Shown in pieces: positions 8,383-16,925 of a stretch of 64,000 nt of DNA. Position numbers and translations under genes: made by a program. Origin of the DNA: Microseira sp041929235 (GTDB lineage: Bacteria > Cyanobacteriota > Cyanobacteriia > Cyanobacteriales > Aerosakkonemataceae); NCBI RefSeq assembly GCF_041929235.1, contig NZ_JBHFNP010000040.1:1-64000 (forward strand), written 5' to 3'. The notes beneath the pieces are model-generated. The model worked only from the letters and a program-made list of their open reading frames with translations. It made no database searches and had not been told where the DNA came from. Numbering within the stretch: the stretch's first letter is position 1; every line of letters starts with the position of its first letter.

Positions 8383-9144
8383 ATGCCTTGCCAGATTTCC
8401 TATGAGGATGATACTGTTGAATTAGAAACAGCAGAAGAATTGTTTGTTGCCCTAGAACTGACTCCTATAGAGGCCGATAAGGAGATTTTGTCCCAAATTG
8501 ACGAGGGAATATTAGATCTAGTTAAAACTGATGAACAGTTTCTGCTGATTCTGGAAAAGGTGTTAGATACGCGAGGTGCCAGTAAAGCACCCTATCTCAA
8601 GTGTTTTGGCACAAAATTAAGCCAAGTGGTAACCAAGGGAAGTACCTTGTTCAAGGCATTATCCCTACTGGCGAATGAATCAGATCAGGAATACTTCCTG
8701 CAATGCTTGGGGCAAGAAGCAATTCGCAAGTGTATTTGTAATATCAATGATTTGGTAGAGGCACTAACTTGGCTCTATGGCAAGATGGATATCCTGTTTA
8801 TCAATCTGATTGGCTGGGATTTTGTGGTGAGATTTGTCAATTCTGGTCGATCTCTGGGTGCTTTAATGAAGGTTCTATCCCAAAAAGAAGAACAAGAGTT
8901 ACTCGAGAGAATGGGATGGCAGGCGGCGATCGATTGCATTCAAGATCCAGACGATCTGATCGCAGCATTTATTGGCTTGGAACAACAAAGCGATCGACTT
9001 TTAATTGACAAATTGGTTGAGTTTAATAAGTTGCAGATAGTCATTCCATCTGTAGCTGAGTTAGAGCGAGTCTGTCGGCGAGGTTTGGGGGTAGATGACA
9101 TCGCATACCTGCGGGAAATATATCAAAAAATCCTGGCGAATTAG
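8383..9144 (+). CDS. Protein of four 34-residue helical repeats, function unknown
   Basis: The start at ATG 8383 is chosen because AAGGAG (8371-8376) lies six bases upstream; a TTG at 8377 is less likely. The 253-residue protein has no recognised domain, but its middle splits into four consecutive units of 34-35 residues beginning FGTKLSQVV, GQEAIRKCI, GWDFVVRFV and GWQAAIDCI, each with a Gly near the start, hydrophobic positions typical of two helices, and Leu-Leu near the end. This suggests a solenoid used for protein binding. It follows the phytochelatin-synthase-like pseudogene, and a fragment of a paralogue (11270-11340) follows the second copy of that gene, so the two formed a unit. Confidence 0.75.
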   Translation: MPCQISYEDDTVELETAEELFVALELTPIEADKEILSQIDEGILDLVKTDEQFLLILEKVLDTRGASKAPYLKCFGTKLSQVVTKGSTLFKALSLLANESDQEYFLQCLGQEAIRKCICNINDLVEALTWLYGKMDILFINLIGWDFVVRFVNSGRSLGALMKVLSQKEEQELLERMGWQAAIDCIQDPDDLIAAFIGLEQQSDRLLIDKLVEFNKLQIVIPSVAELERVCRRGLGVDDIAYLREIYQKILAN

Positions 9145-9212
9145 CAGAGATTTTGGCTAAAATTATAGCTAATTGTCAGAAGTTAGGTGGGAGAGAAATA
9201 TGGTTTTTAACA

Positions 9213-9241
9213 GTTGAAAGTTGAAAGTTGAAAGTTGAAAG
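9213..9241. repeat. Heptamer tandem repeat (GTTGAAA)4
   Basis: Four perfect 7-bp units stand in the 250-bp gap between the helical-repeat gene and the amidohydrolase gene. Heptamer repeats of this kind are typical of filamentous cyanobacteria. Confidence 0.8.
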
Positions 9242-9395
9242 TTATCTCTGAATAAAGAGAAGAGGATTGTAACTCTGGGAAATAAATTTTTCCTTTCCCC
9301 TTTAAAGGGGGGGCTTTTCCCCTTGTGTTTCTGGTAAACACCAATATCATCCTCGTTTAGTCCAGGTTAAGAAACATTTATTAGGAGCAAAAATT

Positions 9396-10352
9396 GTGGG
9401 AGTTTTAGCACCGCTGAAAGGATCGAAATACCCATGTATTGATGCCCATTTACATGTGGTGGATTTTCTGCAAGATACAGGTGGGCTGCGGAAGTGTTTA
9501 AAGTACATGGATAAGGCGAATATTTCCCACGCCTGTGTATTTGGTTTACCCGTCACGAAGCTCTGGGCAAGTTGGGAGAGGACTTCGCCAGGATATTATT
9601 TGGGAGACAACTCCAAGTGTTACTATTACAGTGCGGTCGATCCGTTTATTGCTCGCGAGTACGAAAGCTTATCTCCCCAAGAGCAACAACGCTTCTTCCT
9701 CTTCATTGGCGGATTCAATCCCTGCGACAAGTTTGCCTATAAGCACATTGAGCGGATGGTTAAGTATTTCCCGAATATGTGGAGTGGAGTGGGGGAAATC
9801 CTCTTCCGCCATGACGACTTAACCAACCTCACCTACGGTGAACCGCCCCGCAGCAACCATCCGGCGATGGACAGCGTGTTTGAGCTATGCGCGGATCTTG
9901 ACATGCCAGTTTGCATTCACCAAAATATCACCTCGGTGGGCACGAATACTTATCCAATGTGGTTGTACGAGTTGGAAGAGATGTTACAAAAACATCCCAA
10001 GGTGAGGTTTGTTTGGTGTCACTGTGGCATTTCTCGTCGCGTTTATTCTCCGGTATACTATCAGATTGTTCAACGTGTTCTGGAGCATTACGATAATCTG
10101 TGGGTTGATATTGCCTGGATTGTCTTCGATGATTATATTTGTCCCAAAGGTGTACCAGATCCAGATTGGCTACAACTGTGTGAGAAGTATTCCCATCGCA
10201 TCTGCATTGGGACAGACATTGTGAATAAGTTTGAGTTCTTACCTGCAACCATTCAGAAATATGATGTATTTTTAGATGCTCTTTCTGAAAAAGCAGCCAA
10301 GAATTTAGCATTTGAAACGGCTTTTAATTTGTTCTCTAAGGTGCGAGCCTAG
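9396..10352 (+). CDS. Amidohydrolase-2 family metal-dependent hydrolase
   Basis: The 318-residue protein has the TIM-barrel metallohydrolase pattern: IDAHLHVVD (metal-binding HxH) near residue 14, GEILFRHDD, VCIHQN with a conserved His, FVWCHCGISRR with another, and GTDIV giving the last-strand Asp. These match the amidohydrolase-2 (PF04909) group, which includes decarboxylases and lactonases. The start is GTG 9396, preceded by TTAGGAGC. It lies between the thiol-related gene cluster and the decayed copy of part of that cluster. Substrate unknown. Confidence 0.82.
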   Translation: MGVLAPLKGSKYPCIDAHLHVVDFLQDTGGLRKCLKYMDKANISHACVFGLPVTKLWASWERTSPGYYLGDNSKCYYYSAVDPFIAREYESLSPQEQQRFFLFIGGFNPCDKFAYKHIERMVKYFPNMWSGVGEILFRHDDLTNLTYGEPPRSNHPAMDSVFELCADLDMPVCIHQNITSVGTNTYPMWLYELEEMLQKHPKVRFVWCHCGISRRVYSPVYYQIVQRVLEHYDNLWVDIAWIVFDDYICPKGVPDPDWLQLCEKYSHRICIGTDIVNKFEFLPATIQKYDVFLDALSEKAAKNLAFETAFNLFSKVRA

Positions 10353-10443
10353 TACAATTTTCACCAAGATATTTGGCAAGATAACAAAGTCTGAGGTTTC
10401 TTAGCCAATCATATCCTTGAACAATTACAGCAGATTGCAAGTT

Positions 10444-10556
10444 ATATCAAGTCCGCTAGCATCGGTTGTATATAGTCGATTGTGCAAAAACTGTTTTTTT
10501 CCTTCCCACCTGCACAAGAGCTAGCTCTTCGCAACCGATGCAACCGGACATGATAT
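10444..10556. repeat. Inverted-repeat element with ATATCAAGTCCG-type ends
   Basis: ATATCAAGTCCGCTAGCATC at 10444-10463 pairs imperfectly with the complement of GCAACCGATGCAACCGGACA (10531-10550) and its flank. The same motif occurs at 1508-1530. It looks like a small dispersed mobile or palindromic element. Confidence 0.5.
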
Positions 10557-10772
10557 TAGTGGAATCCATCAATGACGATGGAGAAGTTTGTGGAATCTGT
10601 GGAAAAAGCGGTTTCAGATACAAGTGACATCCACATTTTCAACTTCAATACCAAAATTGCTCACAATAACCCCAATCTAGAAGGAGAACACTTCTCGCTT
10701 TTAGAGACTATAACTCTAGTTCTCAGGAAGTGACGATTGCAGATACAAATCCTCAGGGATACACTCGCTTCT

Positions 10773-10993
10773 CTCACATCTTGCACCAATGGGGTGGGCG
10801 GGCGGGACGCCCACCCCACAAGAGATGAATTTTGCTTGTGGGATGGGCATCTTGCCCATCCTTCCACCCCACAAGAGATGAATTTTGCTTGTGGGATGGG
10901 CATCTTGCCCATCCTTCCACCCCACAAGAGATGAATTTTGCTTGTGGGATGGGCATCTTGCCCATCCCACTTGTTAATGGTGCAAGATCCGAG
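10773..10993. mobile_element. MITE 1, 221 bp, with terminal inverted repeats and 4-bp target duplication
   Basis: The ends CTCACATCTTGCACCA and TGGTGCAAGATCCGAG are 16-bp inverted repeats with two mismatches. TTCT is duplicated at 10769-10772 and 10994-10997, and the uninterrupted copy of the host sequence 2.7 kb upstream has TTCT once. Inside are three copies of a 54-bp unit containing CCACAAGAGATGAATTTTGC and GGGCATCTTGCCCATC. No gene is encoded. Confidence 0.85.
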
Positions 10994-11038
10994 TTCTGGA
11001 ATTGTTCTAGAGAACGGATGTATGCCTGTGTCGATAAA

Positions 11039-11158
11039 CTCACATTTTGCACCATGGCTAACACCAAAGTTTCTGGCAAATAGCTAAACTTGAAAGCCTA
11101 GATTTTTTATCAAGAAACAAGGGTTTCCAGGCAGGTTGAGAATGGCGCAAGATCTGAG
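11039..11158. mobile_element. MITE 2, 120 bp, same end family as MITE 1
   Basis: The ends CTCACATTTTGCACCAT and ATGGCGCAAGATCTGAG are inverted repeats related to those of MITE 1. TAAA is duplicated at 11035-11038 and 11159-11162 and occurs once in the intact upstream copy of the host sequence. The interior is unrelated to that of MITE 1. Confidence 0.85.
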
Positions 11159-11269
11159 TAAAGATTGTGCATACGATCGCTCTCGTGGAATGATTGTTCT
11201 GCAAAAACTATTAAGAATTTTAAAAATTTCAGCTTAAATAGGCTAGGGGATGTTATACCTAGTTGCGGC

Positions 11270-11340
11270 TGATGAATAGTTTATGCTCATTCTCGAAAAG
11301 GTGTTACATACGCGAGGATCTATCAAAGAACCCTATCTCA
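11270..11340 (+). pseudogene. Fragment of a paralogue of the helical-repeat gene
   Basis: GATGAATAGTTTATGCTCAT and the following 50 bases match the part of the gene at 8383-9144 encoding DEQFLLILEKVLDTRGASKAPYL, with several substitutions and a stop codon. It stands after the decayed phytochelatin-synthase-like copy, in the same order as the intact pair. The next 90 bases keep an open frame (FDHIPGVVETALAL) of unknown origin. Confidence 0.75.
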
Positions 11341-11543
11341 TTTGACCATATTCCCGGCGTTGTAGAAACTGCGTTGGCGCTCTCTGGTTCAGCGGCTAAA
11401 TCCAAGGCTGATATCGACTGTCTCAAAGCTTGATATGACTCGGCTAGGATTCAGATTGGCTGAACCACAAAGTTGAATTTCCACAGTATCCAACTCCAAA
11501 GAAAGTCATCATTCACGCTCTAGAGAAGTGAGGAAATTAACAT

Positions 11544-11867
11544 ATGGCACAAAAAATTATCTATGGAACAGTGGGAGAAGATAGCACCAAACAGGGGGGA
11601 GAAGGATTTACAGTAGAATCGCCAGAGCCAGGGATCTATACAATTATGTTTGCCCAACCTTTCGCGACTCCTCCTGCTGTAGTAGCGACTTTGAAGGATT
11701 GGGGCGCTGATAACCAAATTGTTGTTAAAGATATAGACACCCAAAAATGCCAAGTTTATATCTGGGATTTGGGACTTAAACAACAATCAGCTACGGGTTC
11801 TCCAGAACTGACAGTGACAAAAGAAAAGTCGGCTTTTAACTTTATTGCAATCGGCGAAGAGAACTAG
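11544..11867 (+). CDS. Small beta-sandwich domain protein, tail-fibre or lectin-like
   Basis: The 107-residue protein begins MAQKIIYGTVGED at ATG 11544. It reads EGFTVESPEPGIYTIMFAQP, then FATPPAVVATLKDW, and ends SAFNFIAIGEE. This order of strands, with the closing phrase FNFIAIG, is what I know from C-terminal domains of phage tail-fibre-like and collagen-repeat proteins in bacteria, but here it stands alone. It lacks a signal peptide. It could be a free binding domain or the remaining end of a longer protein; upstream sequence contains only gene fragments. Confidence 0.55.
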   Translation: MAQKIIYGTVGEDSTKQGGEGFTVESPEPGIYTIMFAQPFATPPAVVATLKDWGADNQIVVKDIDTQKCQVYIWDLGLKQQSATGSPELTVTKEKSAFNFIAIGEEN

Positions 11868-12423
11868 AATCGCAGAGTAGACTGACCAAAGGTTTCTAGG
11901 GGGTGGGTTACGGATCAAGGCATGATGAATTTGTCGATGACAGTCAAACACGATCGGTCTGGGTTTCACAAAATCATCCCGCTAATCAGTAACGCCAATC
12001 AAACCATCCCTGCTCTCTATCGCTGTCCATAGCAGGCGCGGATGGATTACTGCTGATATTGTCGGGGCATTTAAAGATCGCCCAGGTACATGGGGGTAGT
12101 AATAACGTAAGTTGCTAGTTACATCGAGCCAAAGAAACCCGGTTTCTGACGCCAAAGAAACCGGGTTTATGACTGTGGTTGACAGCAAAAGCTGGTTAAT
12201 CCAATTACCAATTACCCATTACCCATTACCCCTGTCACAACCTATTAACTAGCAACTTGATTTAATACCAATGGCAGATGCAAAATTAAAAATTAAAAAG
12301 GCTATCCCGAAATAAATATACACAGGAAATAATATTGACAAGATTGACGGCAATATGCAAGAATAAGTGCAGAAAAAGTTAAGTCAGACTGAATCTGTTG
12401 GAGCTTAAAAGGAGAAGGAAACT
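11868..12423. other. 555-bp gap without a gene
   Basis: It contains paired copies of the dispersed GAAACCGGGTTT-type palindrome near 12130-12172, short TTACCCA-type repeats near 12210-12235, and a strong ribosome site (AAGGAGAAGG) just before ATG 12424. No open frame of credible composition was seen. Confidence 0.6.
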
Positions 12424-14664
12424 ATGAGAAGTCCAAGAGAGATTTTCAGCAAAGCTTTTGAAAAAGCAACAGGCAGGATACAAAAGTATTTGAAAAAAGC
12501 AGACAACATAAACCTAAAGACAACTGGCTCAAGATCGGTAGAAGCTTGGTTTTTAGGTCCAAGAGCAGAAAATGCTTACCTGCTGAAAAGATTGATAGTA
12601 CAGGCAATAGACTCTCAGGCAGAATGGAGAAATAGTTATTTTCCTGAAGATCCTTGCCATATAACTGACGAAATCAAGCAATCAGACGACTACATAGGAG
12701 CGATCAAGTTAATTGAAGACAGTTATACCGATTTATTAGAAGAGCTGAAGAAGTCGGTTCCCTTTTTCAGTATGCGCTATCAAGGACACATGGGTTGGGA
12801 TACAACCATTCCTTCGGTGATAGGCTACTTTGCAGGGATGCTGTACAACTCTAATAATGTGGCTTTTGAAGCCTCGACTGTTACTACAAAGCTGGAAATC
12901 GAGGTAGGCAACGATCTTTGCCGAATGCTAGGATACCCCGTTGAGTCAGCATCAGAACCAAATATAATACCCGCCTGGGGACATATCACTTGTGGGGGAA
13001 CTGTTGCGAACATAGAGGCTATTTGGTCAGCCAGAAATCTGAAATTTTATCCCATTGCTATCCAACAAGCCTTGTTAAACGATGATACCTTGAAACAGGT
13101 AGCACAAGATATCAAGATTAATGCCTACTCACCCACTACTGGTCGTGAGGACCAACTATTAATCAACCTCGATACTTGGCAACTCTTAAACCTCAAGGTT
13201 GATGGCATCCTAGACTTATCTACGCAAATCACCAAGAAATTAGTGGAAAAAGGCGTTGACGAAAATCAAGCCTCTAGCATCTTATCTACTGCCTTATCCA
13301 AGTATTCGGTGCAAGATTTAGGCATACAGGAATTTTCCAATCGTTATCTGCAAGGAATTGCCTCTCCCGTCTTTTTCGTACCAGGAAGCAAACATTACTC
13401 ATTCCCAAAAGCAGCCGCCGTTTTAGGAATTGGAGCCTCCCACATGATTGATGTGGAAGTAGACGAACATGCCAGGATGAGACTTGATTTGAATCCACGT
13501 CAACCTCGTCAAGATGGACTAAAAGGCTATAGTCTCAGACAAGATTTACAATATTGCCTAGACGAGAAAATCTCTGTATATACGGTGGTTGCAGTTATGG
13601 GTACCACCGAAGAAAGTGCAGTTGATCCGCTCGAGGAAATTCTGAAATTACGAGACGAATTCAGTGAAAAAGGATTAGACTTTACCGTTCATGCTGATGC
13701 TGCTTGGGGGGGATATTTCGTTAGCCTAATACGCACCGACGCAGACTGTAATAGACCGACCCTTGGACGTACAGCACCCCCGATTTCTCCCTTGAGTGCT
13801 TATGTAGAGACGCAATTTAAAGCACTTCCCCATGCTGACTCGATCACTGTCGATCCTCATAAATCAGGTTATATACCCTATCCGGCGGGAGCGTTGTGCT
13901 ATCGCAACTCAGCGATGCGGAATTTAGTTACCTTTGTTGCTCCCTACGTTTTTCATGGAGAAACAGAACCGACGATTGGTATCTATGGGATTGAGGGATC
14001 TAAACCAGGTGCAGCCCCAGCAGCGGTATATTTGAGCCATAAAGTCATTCCACCCACCCAAGATGGCTATGGCAGAATTTTGGGTCAGGCTCTCTTCAGT
14101 GGTGATAAACTCTATGCTCGACTGTTGTGTATGGTCACAGAGAAAGATCCGTTTATTATTGTTCCTCTGACTTTACTTCCAGATTCTATTTCCATTGACT
14201 TCATTCGGGAAAGAATTGATCGTAAAACGAATGAAGAGATTGCTCAAGATCCAGAGGCAATGGAGGCACTCAAAGAAATTGGACCGGATTTAAACATCTT
14301 GATCTACGCTTTGAACTACAAGAATCCTGACGGTACGCTCAATACCAGCTTAGAGGCGGCTAACCGTCTCAATAAGCGGTATTATGAGATCCTGAGTATT
14401 GATGAGGATGATGATATTAACGATTATCCCATGATTGTCAGTACCACAGATTTCACGGCAGAAGCTTATGGCGCTGAGTTCATCCAAAAGTACCAGGAGC
14501 GTTTAGGGGTGACTCCAGACCCAACTCAACCGATTACTGTCATTCGTACCGTAGTCCAAGATCCCTGGAAAACAGAAACTGCTGAAGGTTCGTTTATCGA
14601 TGAGATGGAACAAATAATTCGTGAATCGATTCTCAGGGCTATGAAGATGCCGCGTGAAAAATGA
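12424..14664 (+). CDS. PLP-dependent group II amino acid decarboxylase, tyrosine-decarboxylase-like
   Basis: The 746-residue protein shows the hallmarks of group II decarboxylases: GHMGWDTTIPSVIGYFAGML, GHITCGGTVANIEAIWSARN (PLP phosphate binding), HADAAWGGYF (cofactor Asp) and VDPHKSGYIPYPAG, where Lys480 should form the Schiff base. The wording is closest to bacterial tyrosine/phenylalanine decarboxylases, which are about 620 residues; this one is longer, with an insertion between residues 210 and 310 and an extended C-terminus. It would convert an aromatic or related amino acid to the amine and CO2. AAGGAGAAGG supports the start. A HIP1-armed hairpin follows the gene. Confidence 0.85.
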   Translation: MRSPREIFSKAFEKATGRIQKYLKKADNINLKTTGSRSVEAWFLGPRAENAYLLKRLIVQAIDSQAEWRNSYFPEDPCHITDEIKQSDDYIGAIKLIEDSYTDLLEELKKSVPFFSMRYQGHMGWDTTIPSVIGYFAGMLYNSNNVAFEASTVTTKLEIEVGNDLCRMLGYPVESASEPNIIPAWGHITCGGTVANIEAIWSARNLKFYPIAIQQALLNDDTLKQVAQDIKINAYSPTTGREDQLLINLDTWQLLNLKVDGILDLSTQITKKLVEKGVDENQASSILSTALSKYSVQDLGIQEFSNRYLQGIASPVFFVPGSKHYSFPKAAAVLGIGASHMIDVEVDEHARMRLDLNPRQPRQDGLKGYSLRQDLQYCLDEKISVYTVVAVMGTTEESAVDPLEEILKLRDEFSEKGLDFTVHADAAWGGYFVSLIRTDADCNRPTLGRTAPPISPLSAYVETQFKALPHADSITVDPHKSGYIPYPAGALCYRNSAMRNLVTFVAPYVFHGETEPTIGIYGIEGSKPGAAPAAVYLSHKVIPPTQDGYGRILGQALFSGDKLYARLLCMVTEKDPFIIVPLTLLPDSISIDFIRERIDRKTNEEIAQDPEAMEALKEIGPDLNILIYALNYKNPDGTLNTSLEAANRLNKRYYEILSIDEDDDINDYPMIVSTTDFTAEAYGAEFIQKYQERLGVTPDPTQPITVIRTVVQDPWKTETAEGSFIDEMEQIIRESILRAMKMPREK

Positions 14665-14702
14665 AATAGAGTCACATTTTTTCGGCCAAAATTAGGATGC
14701 TT

Positions 14703-14755
14703 GAAGCAGCGATCGCCTTGACTGATTTAATATTGGTAGTCGCGATCGCTGCTTC
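14703..14755. terminator. Hairpin with HIP1-containing 14-bp arms
   Basis: GAAGCAGCGATCGC (14703-14716) and GCGATCGCTGCTTC (14742-14755) are perfectly complementary, 38 bases after the decarboxylase stop codon. There is no T-tract, so a terminator role is inferred from position only. Confidence 0.4.
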
Positions 14756-14798
14756 TCAATAAGGGGTTAGAGAGGCGATATGTTGAAAAAGTGCAGTG

Positions 14799-15050
14799 AT
14801 GAAAATTGAAGTAATAAAAATAGATGAGTTGAGAATTCATCAAGAGCATCTAGACATCATCTATAGTGCAGATAAATTTAAGTTTTCAACGAAAGTTTTA
14901 TATGAGGATGTATGTTTTTCAAGATTGGTAGAAAAGTACGCTCGCCAAGTTATCATCCCGCTCAGGGTAGTCGAAGAGGGTATAAATCGACATTATTTTC
15001 GCCAACTCCTGGGCAATTTCAGCTATAGTAGTTTGTTTTTTTGGCGTTAA
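14799..15050 (+). CDS. Short protein or gene fragment, function unknown
   Basis: The 83-residue frame from ATG 14799 reads MKIEVIKIDELRIHQEHLD and has ordinary protein composition up to about residue 62 (VVEEGINRHYF), after which it becomes less convincing. There is no clear ribosome site. I do not recognise a family. It may be the N-terminal remnant of a longer gene cut short by the element-like sequence that follows. Confidence 0.3.
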   Translation: MKIEVIKIDELRIHQEHLDIIYSADKFKFSTKVLYEDVCFSRLVEKYARQVIIPLRVVEEGINRHYFRQLLGNFSYSSLFFWR

Positions 15051-15124
15051 TTTTTGACTGCATGCACTATAAAAAAACAACCTACTATAAAACCATGTTT
15101 GATGTAAGGTATTAGATAAAAAAT

Positions 15125-15312
15125 TTAATAATGGTGGCAGCGAATAAATTCGCCCGCGTCAGCTAGGGGCCACGCAATAAATTGACGGGGCTACCAGTCT
15201 CCCGTTTGATTTTCGTGTGAGGTACAGTCTTTTGGCTTGGTGTGCAAGCACCCTTAAGTGCTGGCACACCGCAGTCGAATGTGTACCTCATACGACTGCA
15301 ATCCGCTATAAT
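15125..15312. repeat. Transposon-end-like sequence followed by a palindromic repeat
   Basis: 15130-15215 (CGGGGCTACCAGTCTCCCG) resembles 45480-45555 beside the IS605-type tnpB relic. From 15219 to 15312 runs a palindromic element bounded by GAGGTACA and TGTACCTC, with internal arms GGTGTGCAAGCAC and GTGCTGGCACACC and an outer flank complementary to ATAGCGGATTGCAG. A sister element lies at 56481-56615. Confidence 0.55.
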
Positions 15313-15313
15313 G

Positions 15314-16807
15314 TTACCTCTTGGGCCGCTTTAGCCAAAAACCGCTCAATCCTAATAACGCTAACCCAGCAATTGCTGTGGGTTCGGGTACTTTTTGCGG
15401 TGGCACAAAATTACCTAATTCGGCACTGCTAGCTTTGAACGAATAGAGATAAGTTGGAATCAAAGGTTGCCCCGCCGGACAACCGCTATCAATCGGGACT
15501 AGCGTACGGGTTGTGCCATTCGTGCAAACATCTAACTGTTGATCTCCCTGACCTGAAGTGACGCTAAAATCGTTATCCGTTCCGATTAAAATTGCATAGG
15601 AACCATCTGCAAGTTGAGGCCCGATCGCCAAACCTTCCATCTTTTCTGGAATGATTTGTCCTGTTGTTTTCAAAATATCGGCAATGTCGAGGAACAGGGA
15701 TTTGTTAACCGCCGTTACGCCCGATGGTAATGAATTTGTCCCGGCTAAACTAATACCGCTGACATTGGTTGCACCGGCGAGATTTATTTTATAAACGCGC
15801 TTGCTGCCAACGGGTAATGCACTTGTTTGGGCCTCTTCGCCTAAACCTCGGTTGTCTCTTTCAAGTACTAAAAATTCGTTGTTATTCAGTGCGGTAATCG
15901 CGCTGATTCCTATATTCCGCCCTTGTTGCGTGGCGCTAAAATCGTTTGCAGTTCCAGGAATGCGATTGTTGATATCTGCAAGGTCTTCTACCTGGTAAAT
16001 ATATTGCGCCGTACTTTGACCAGTTGCCGTATCAAATTCTACCAGTCTCAAGTTGCGGCTGCGCCGTCCATCGTTACTTGCGCCTTCATTTACGAGGGGG
16101 TCTTGCAGCAGGGTAAATAGTTTCGTACCATCTGAACTGAGGGTTAATCCTTCAAACCCTCGGTTATCTTGGCGACCGCTGGTAATCGTGCCGCGACCAT
16201 CGACATAATTAAGGTTGCCGCTGCTTTCTCTTGGCAGTAAATTATTTGGCGTCTGGAAAGCCCTGATAAATGACCCATTGGGACTAAATTCATACACAGA
16301 GGGGCCGTATTCATCCGAGACGTAAAAATTGCCGTTGGCTGCGATCGCAAACCCTTCCGGATCTAAACTTAAACCAAGCGTTCCTGCATTGCCGTTAAGT
16401 AGTCTGGGGTTCAACCCGTTAAAACTGCTACCGTCTTTCGTCAACAGAATCGTCTCTAACAGATTGAAATTGCCAATCGCGCCCGTTGTTGGATTTACAT
16501 CCAAAGTAAACTTTTGCACCCTAGTTTGGTAGGGAATCACGCCACTACCTGGCCCTCGGTCGGCGAGGCTGTAATACACGTTTTGGTGGCGGTCGTAGTA
16601 CAGAGCGGAAAACAGCCCTAAACGGTTGACGTTGGCACTATTGCCACTGGTGGGAAATAAATCCTTACTTGCACCAGGTATTGTCAGCGTATTAACCAGG
16701 GAAACTGCGGATGCAGAGTTGGTGTTTCCGGCGAATAATAAGGCAGATGCAACCAGGTAACCCAACCCTGAAACACAATGTTTTAGTTGAAGCAAGTTCG
16801 ATACCAA
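15314..16807 (-). CDS. Esterase-like phytase-domain protein with PEP-CTERM signal
   Basis: The 497-residue protein has a signal peptide (residues 1-34, ending NSASA), a central domain of the 'esterase-like activity of phytase' family (SLDPEGFAIAANGNFYVSDE, NRGFEGLTLSSDGTKLF, KMEGLAIG and DNDFS are typical pieces), and a C-terminal PEP-CTERM segment VPEPTAIAGLALLGLSGFW ending LKRPKR. Such proteins are predicted beta-propellers that may hydrolyse phosphate esters outside the cell. It is the second exosortase-type protein of the window. The start follows normal signal-peptide logic; no operon partner is seen. Confidence 0.85.
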   Translation of the reverse strand: MVSNLLQLKHCVSGLGYLVASALLFAGNTNSASAVSLVNTLTIPGASKDLFPTSGNSANVNRLGLFSALYYDRHQNVYYSLADRGPGSGVIPYQTRVQKFTLDVNPTTGAIGNFNLLETILLTKDGSSFNGLNPRLLNGNAGTLGLSLDPEGFAIAANGNFYVSDEYGPSVYEFSPNGSFIRAFQTPNNLLPRESSGNLNYVDGRGTITSGRQDNRGFEGLTLSSDGTKLFTLLQDPLVNEGASNDGRRSRNLRLVEFDTATGQSTAQYIYQVEDLADINNRIPGTANDFSATQQGRNIGISAITALNNNEFLVLERDNRGLGEEAQTSALPVGSKRVYKINLAGATNVSGISLAGTNSLPSGVTAVNKSLFLDIADILKTTGQIIPEKMEGLAIGPQLADGSYAILIGTDNDFSVTSGQGDQQLDVCTNGTTRTLVPIDSGCPAGQPLIPTYLYSFKASSAELGNFVPPQKVPEPTAIAGLALLGLSGFWLKRPKR

Positions 16808-16925
16808 GGAATTCAGCTTTTCCCAGTATCTTCCATTGCTACTAATACCAGGTTAAATTAAAACCTAGTATGCTTTTTTACACGAAACTTTCATAAAATC
16901 CTGCGCTCGCTTCATAATTTCTTCA

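Larger units (their letters stand above)
10563..11217 (+). pseudogene. Second, decayed copy of the phytochelatin-synthase-like gene
   Basis: From 10563 the sequence is nearly identical to 7796-8005, then is interrupted by an insertion at 10773-10993, resumes with an altered GGATGTATGCCTGTGTC, is interrupted again at 11039-11158, and ends with the conserved DRSRGMIVL coding sequence near 11205. The N-terminal half including the catalytic cysteine is missing. A one-base loss near 10706 also shifts the frame. It is clearly non-functional and serves as a natural comparison for the first copy. Confidence 0.85.

Noticed and set aside
10661..11083. Several overlapping open frames rich in GMGILPI or WGGRMGKMPI repeats
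   Set aside because: They are read-through of the 54-bp repeats in MITE 1 on both strands.
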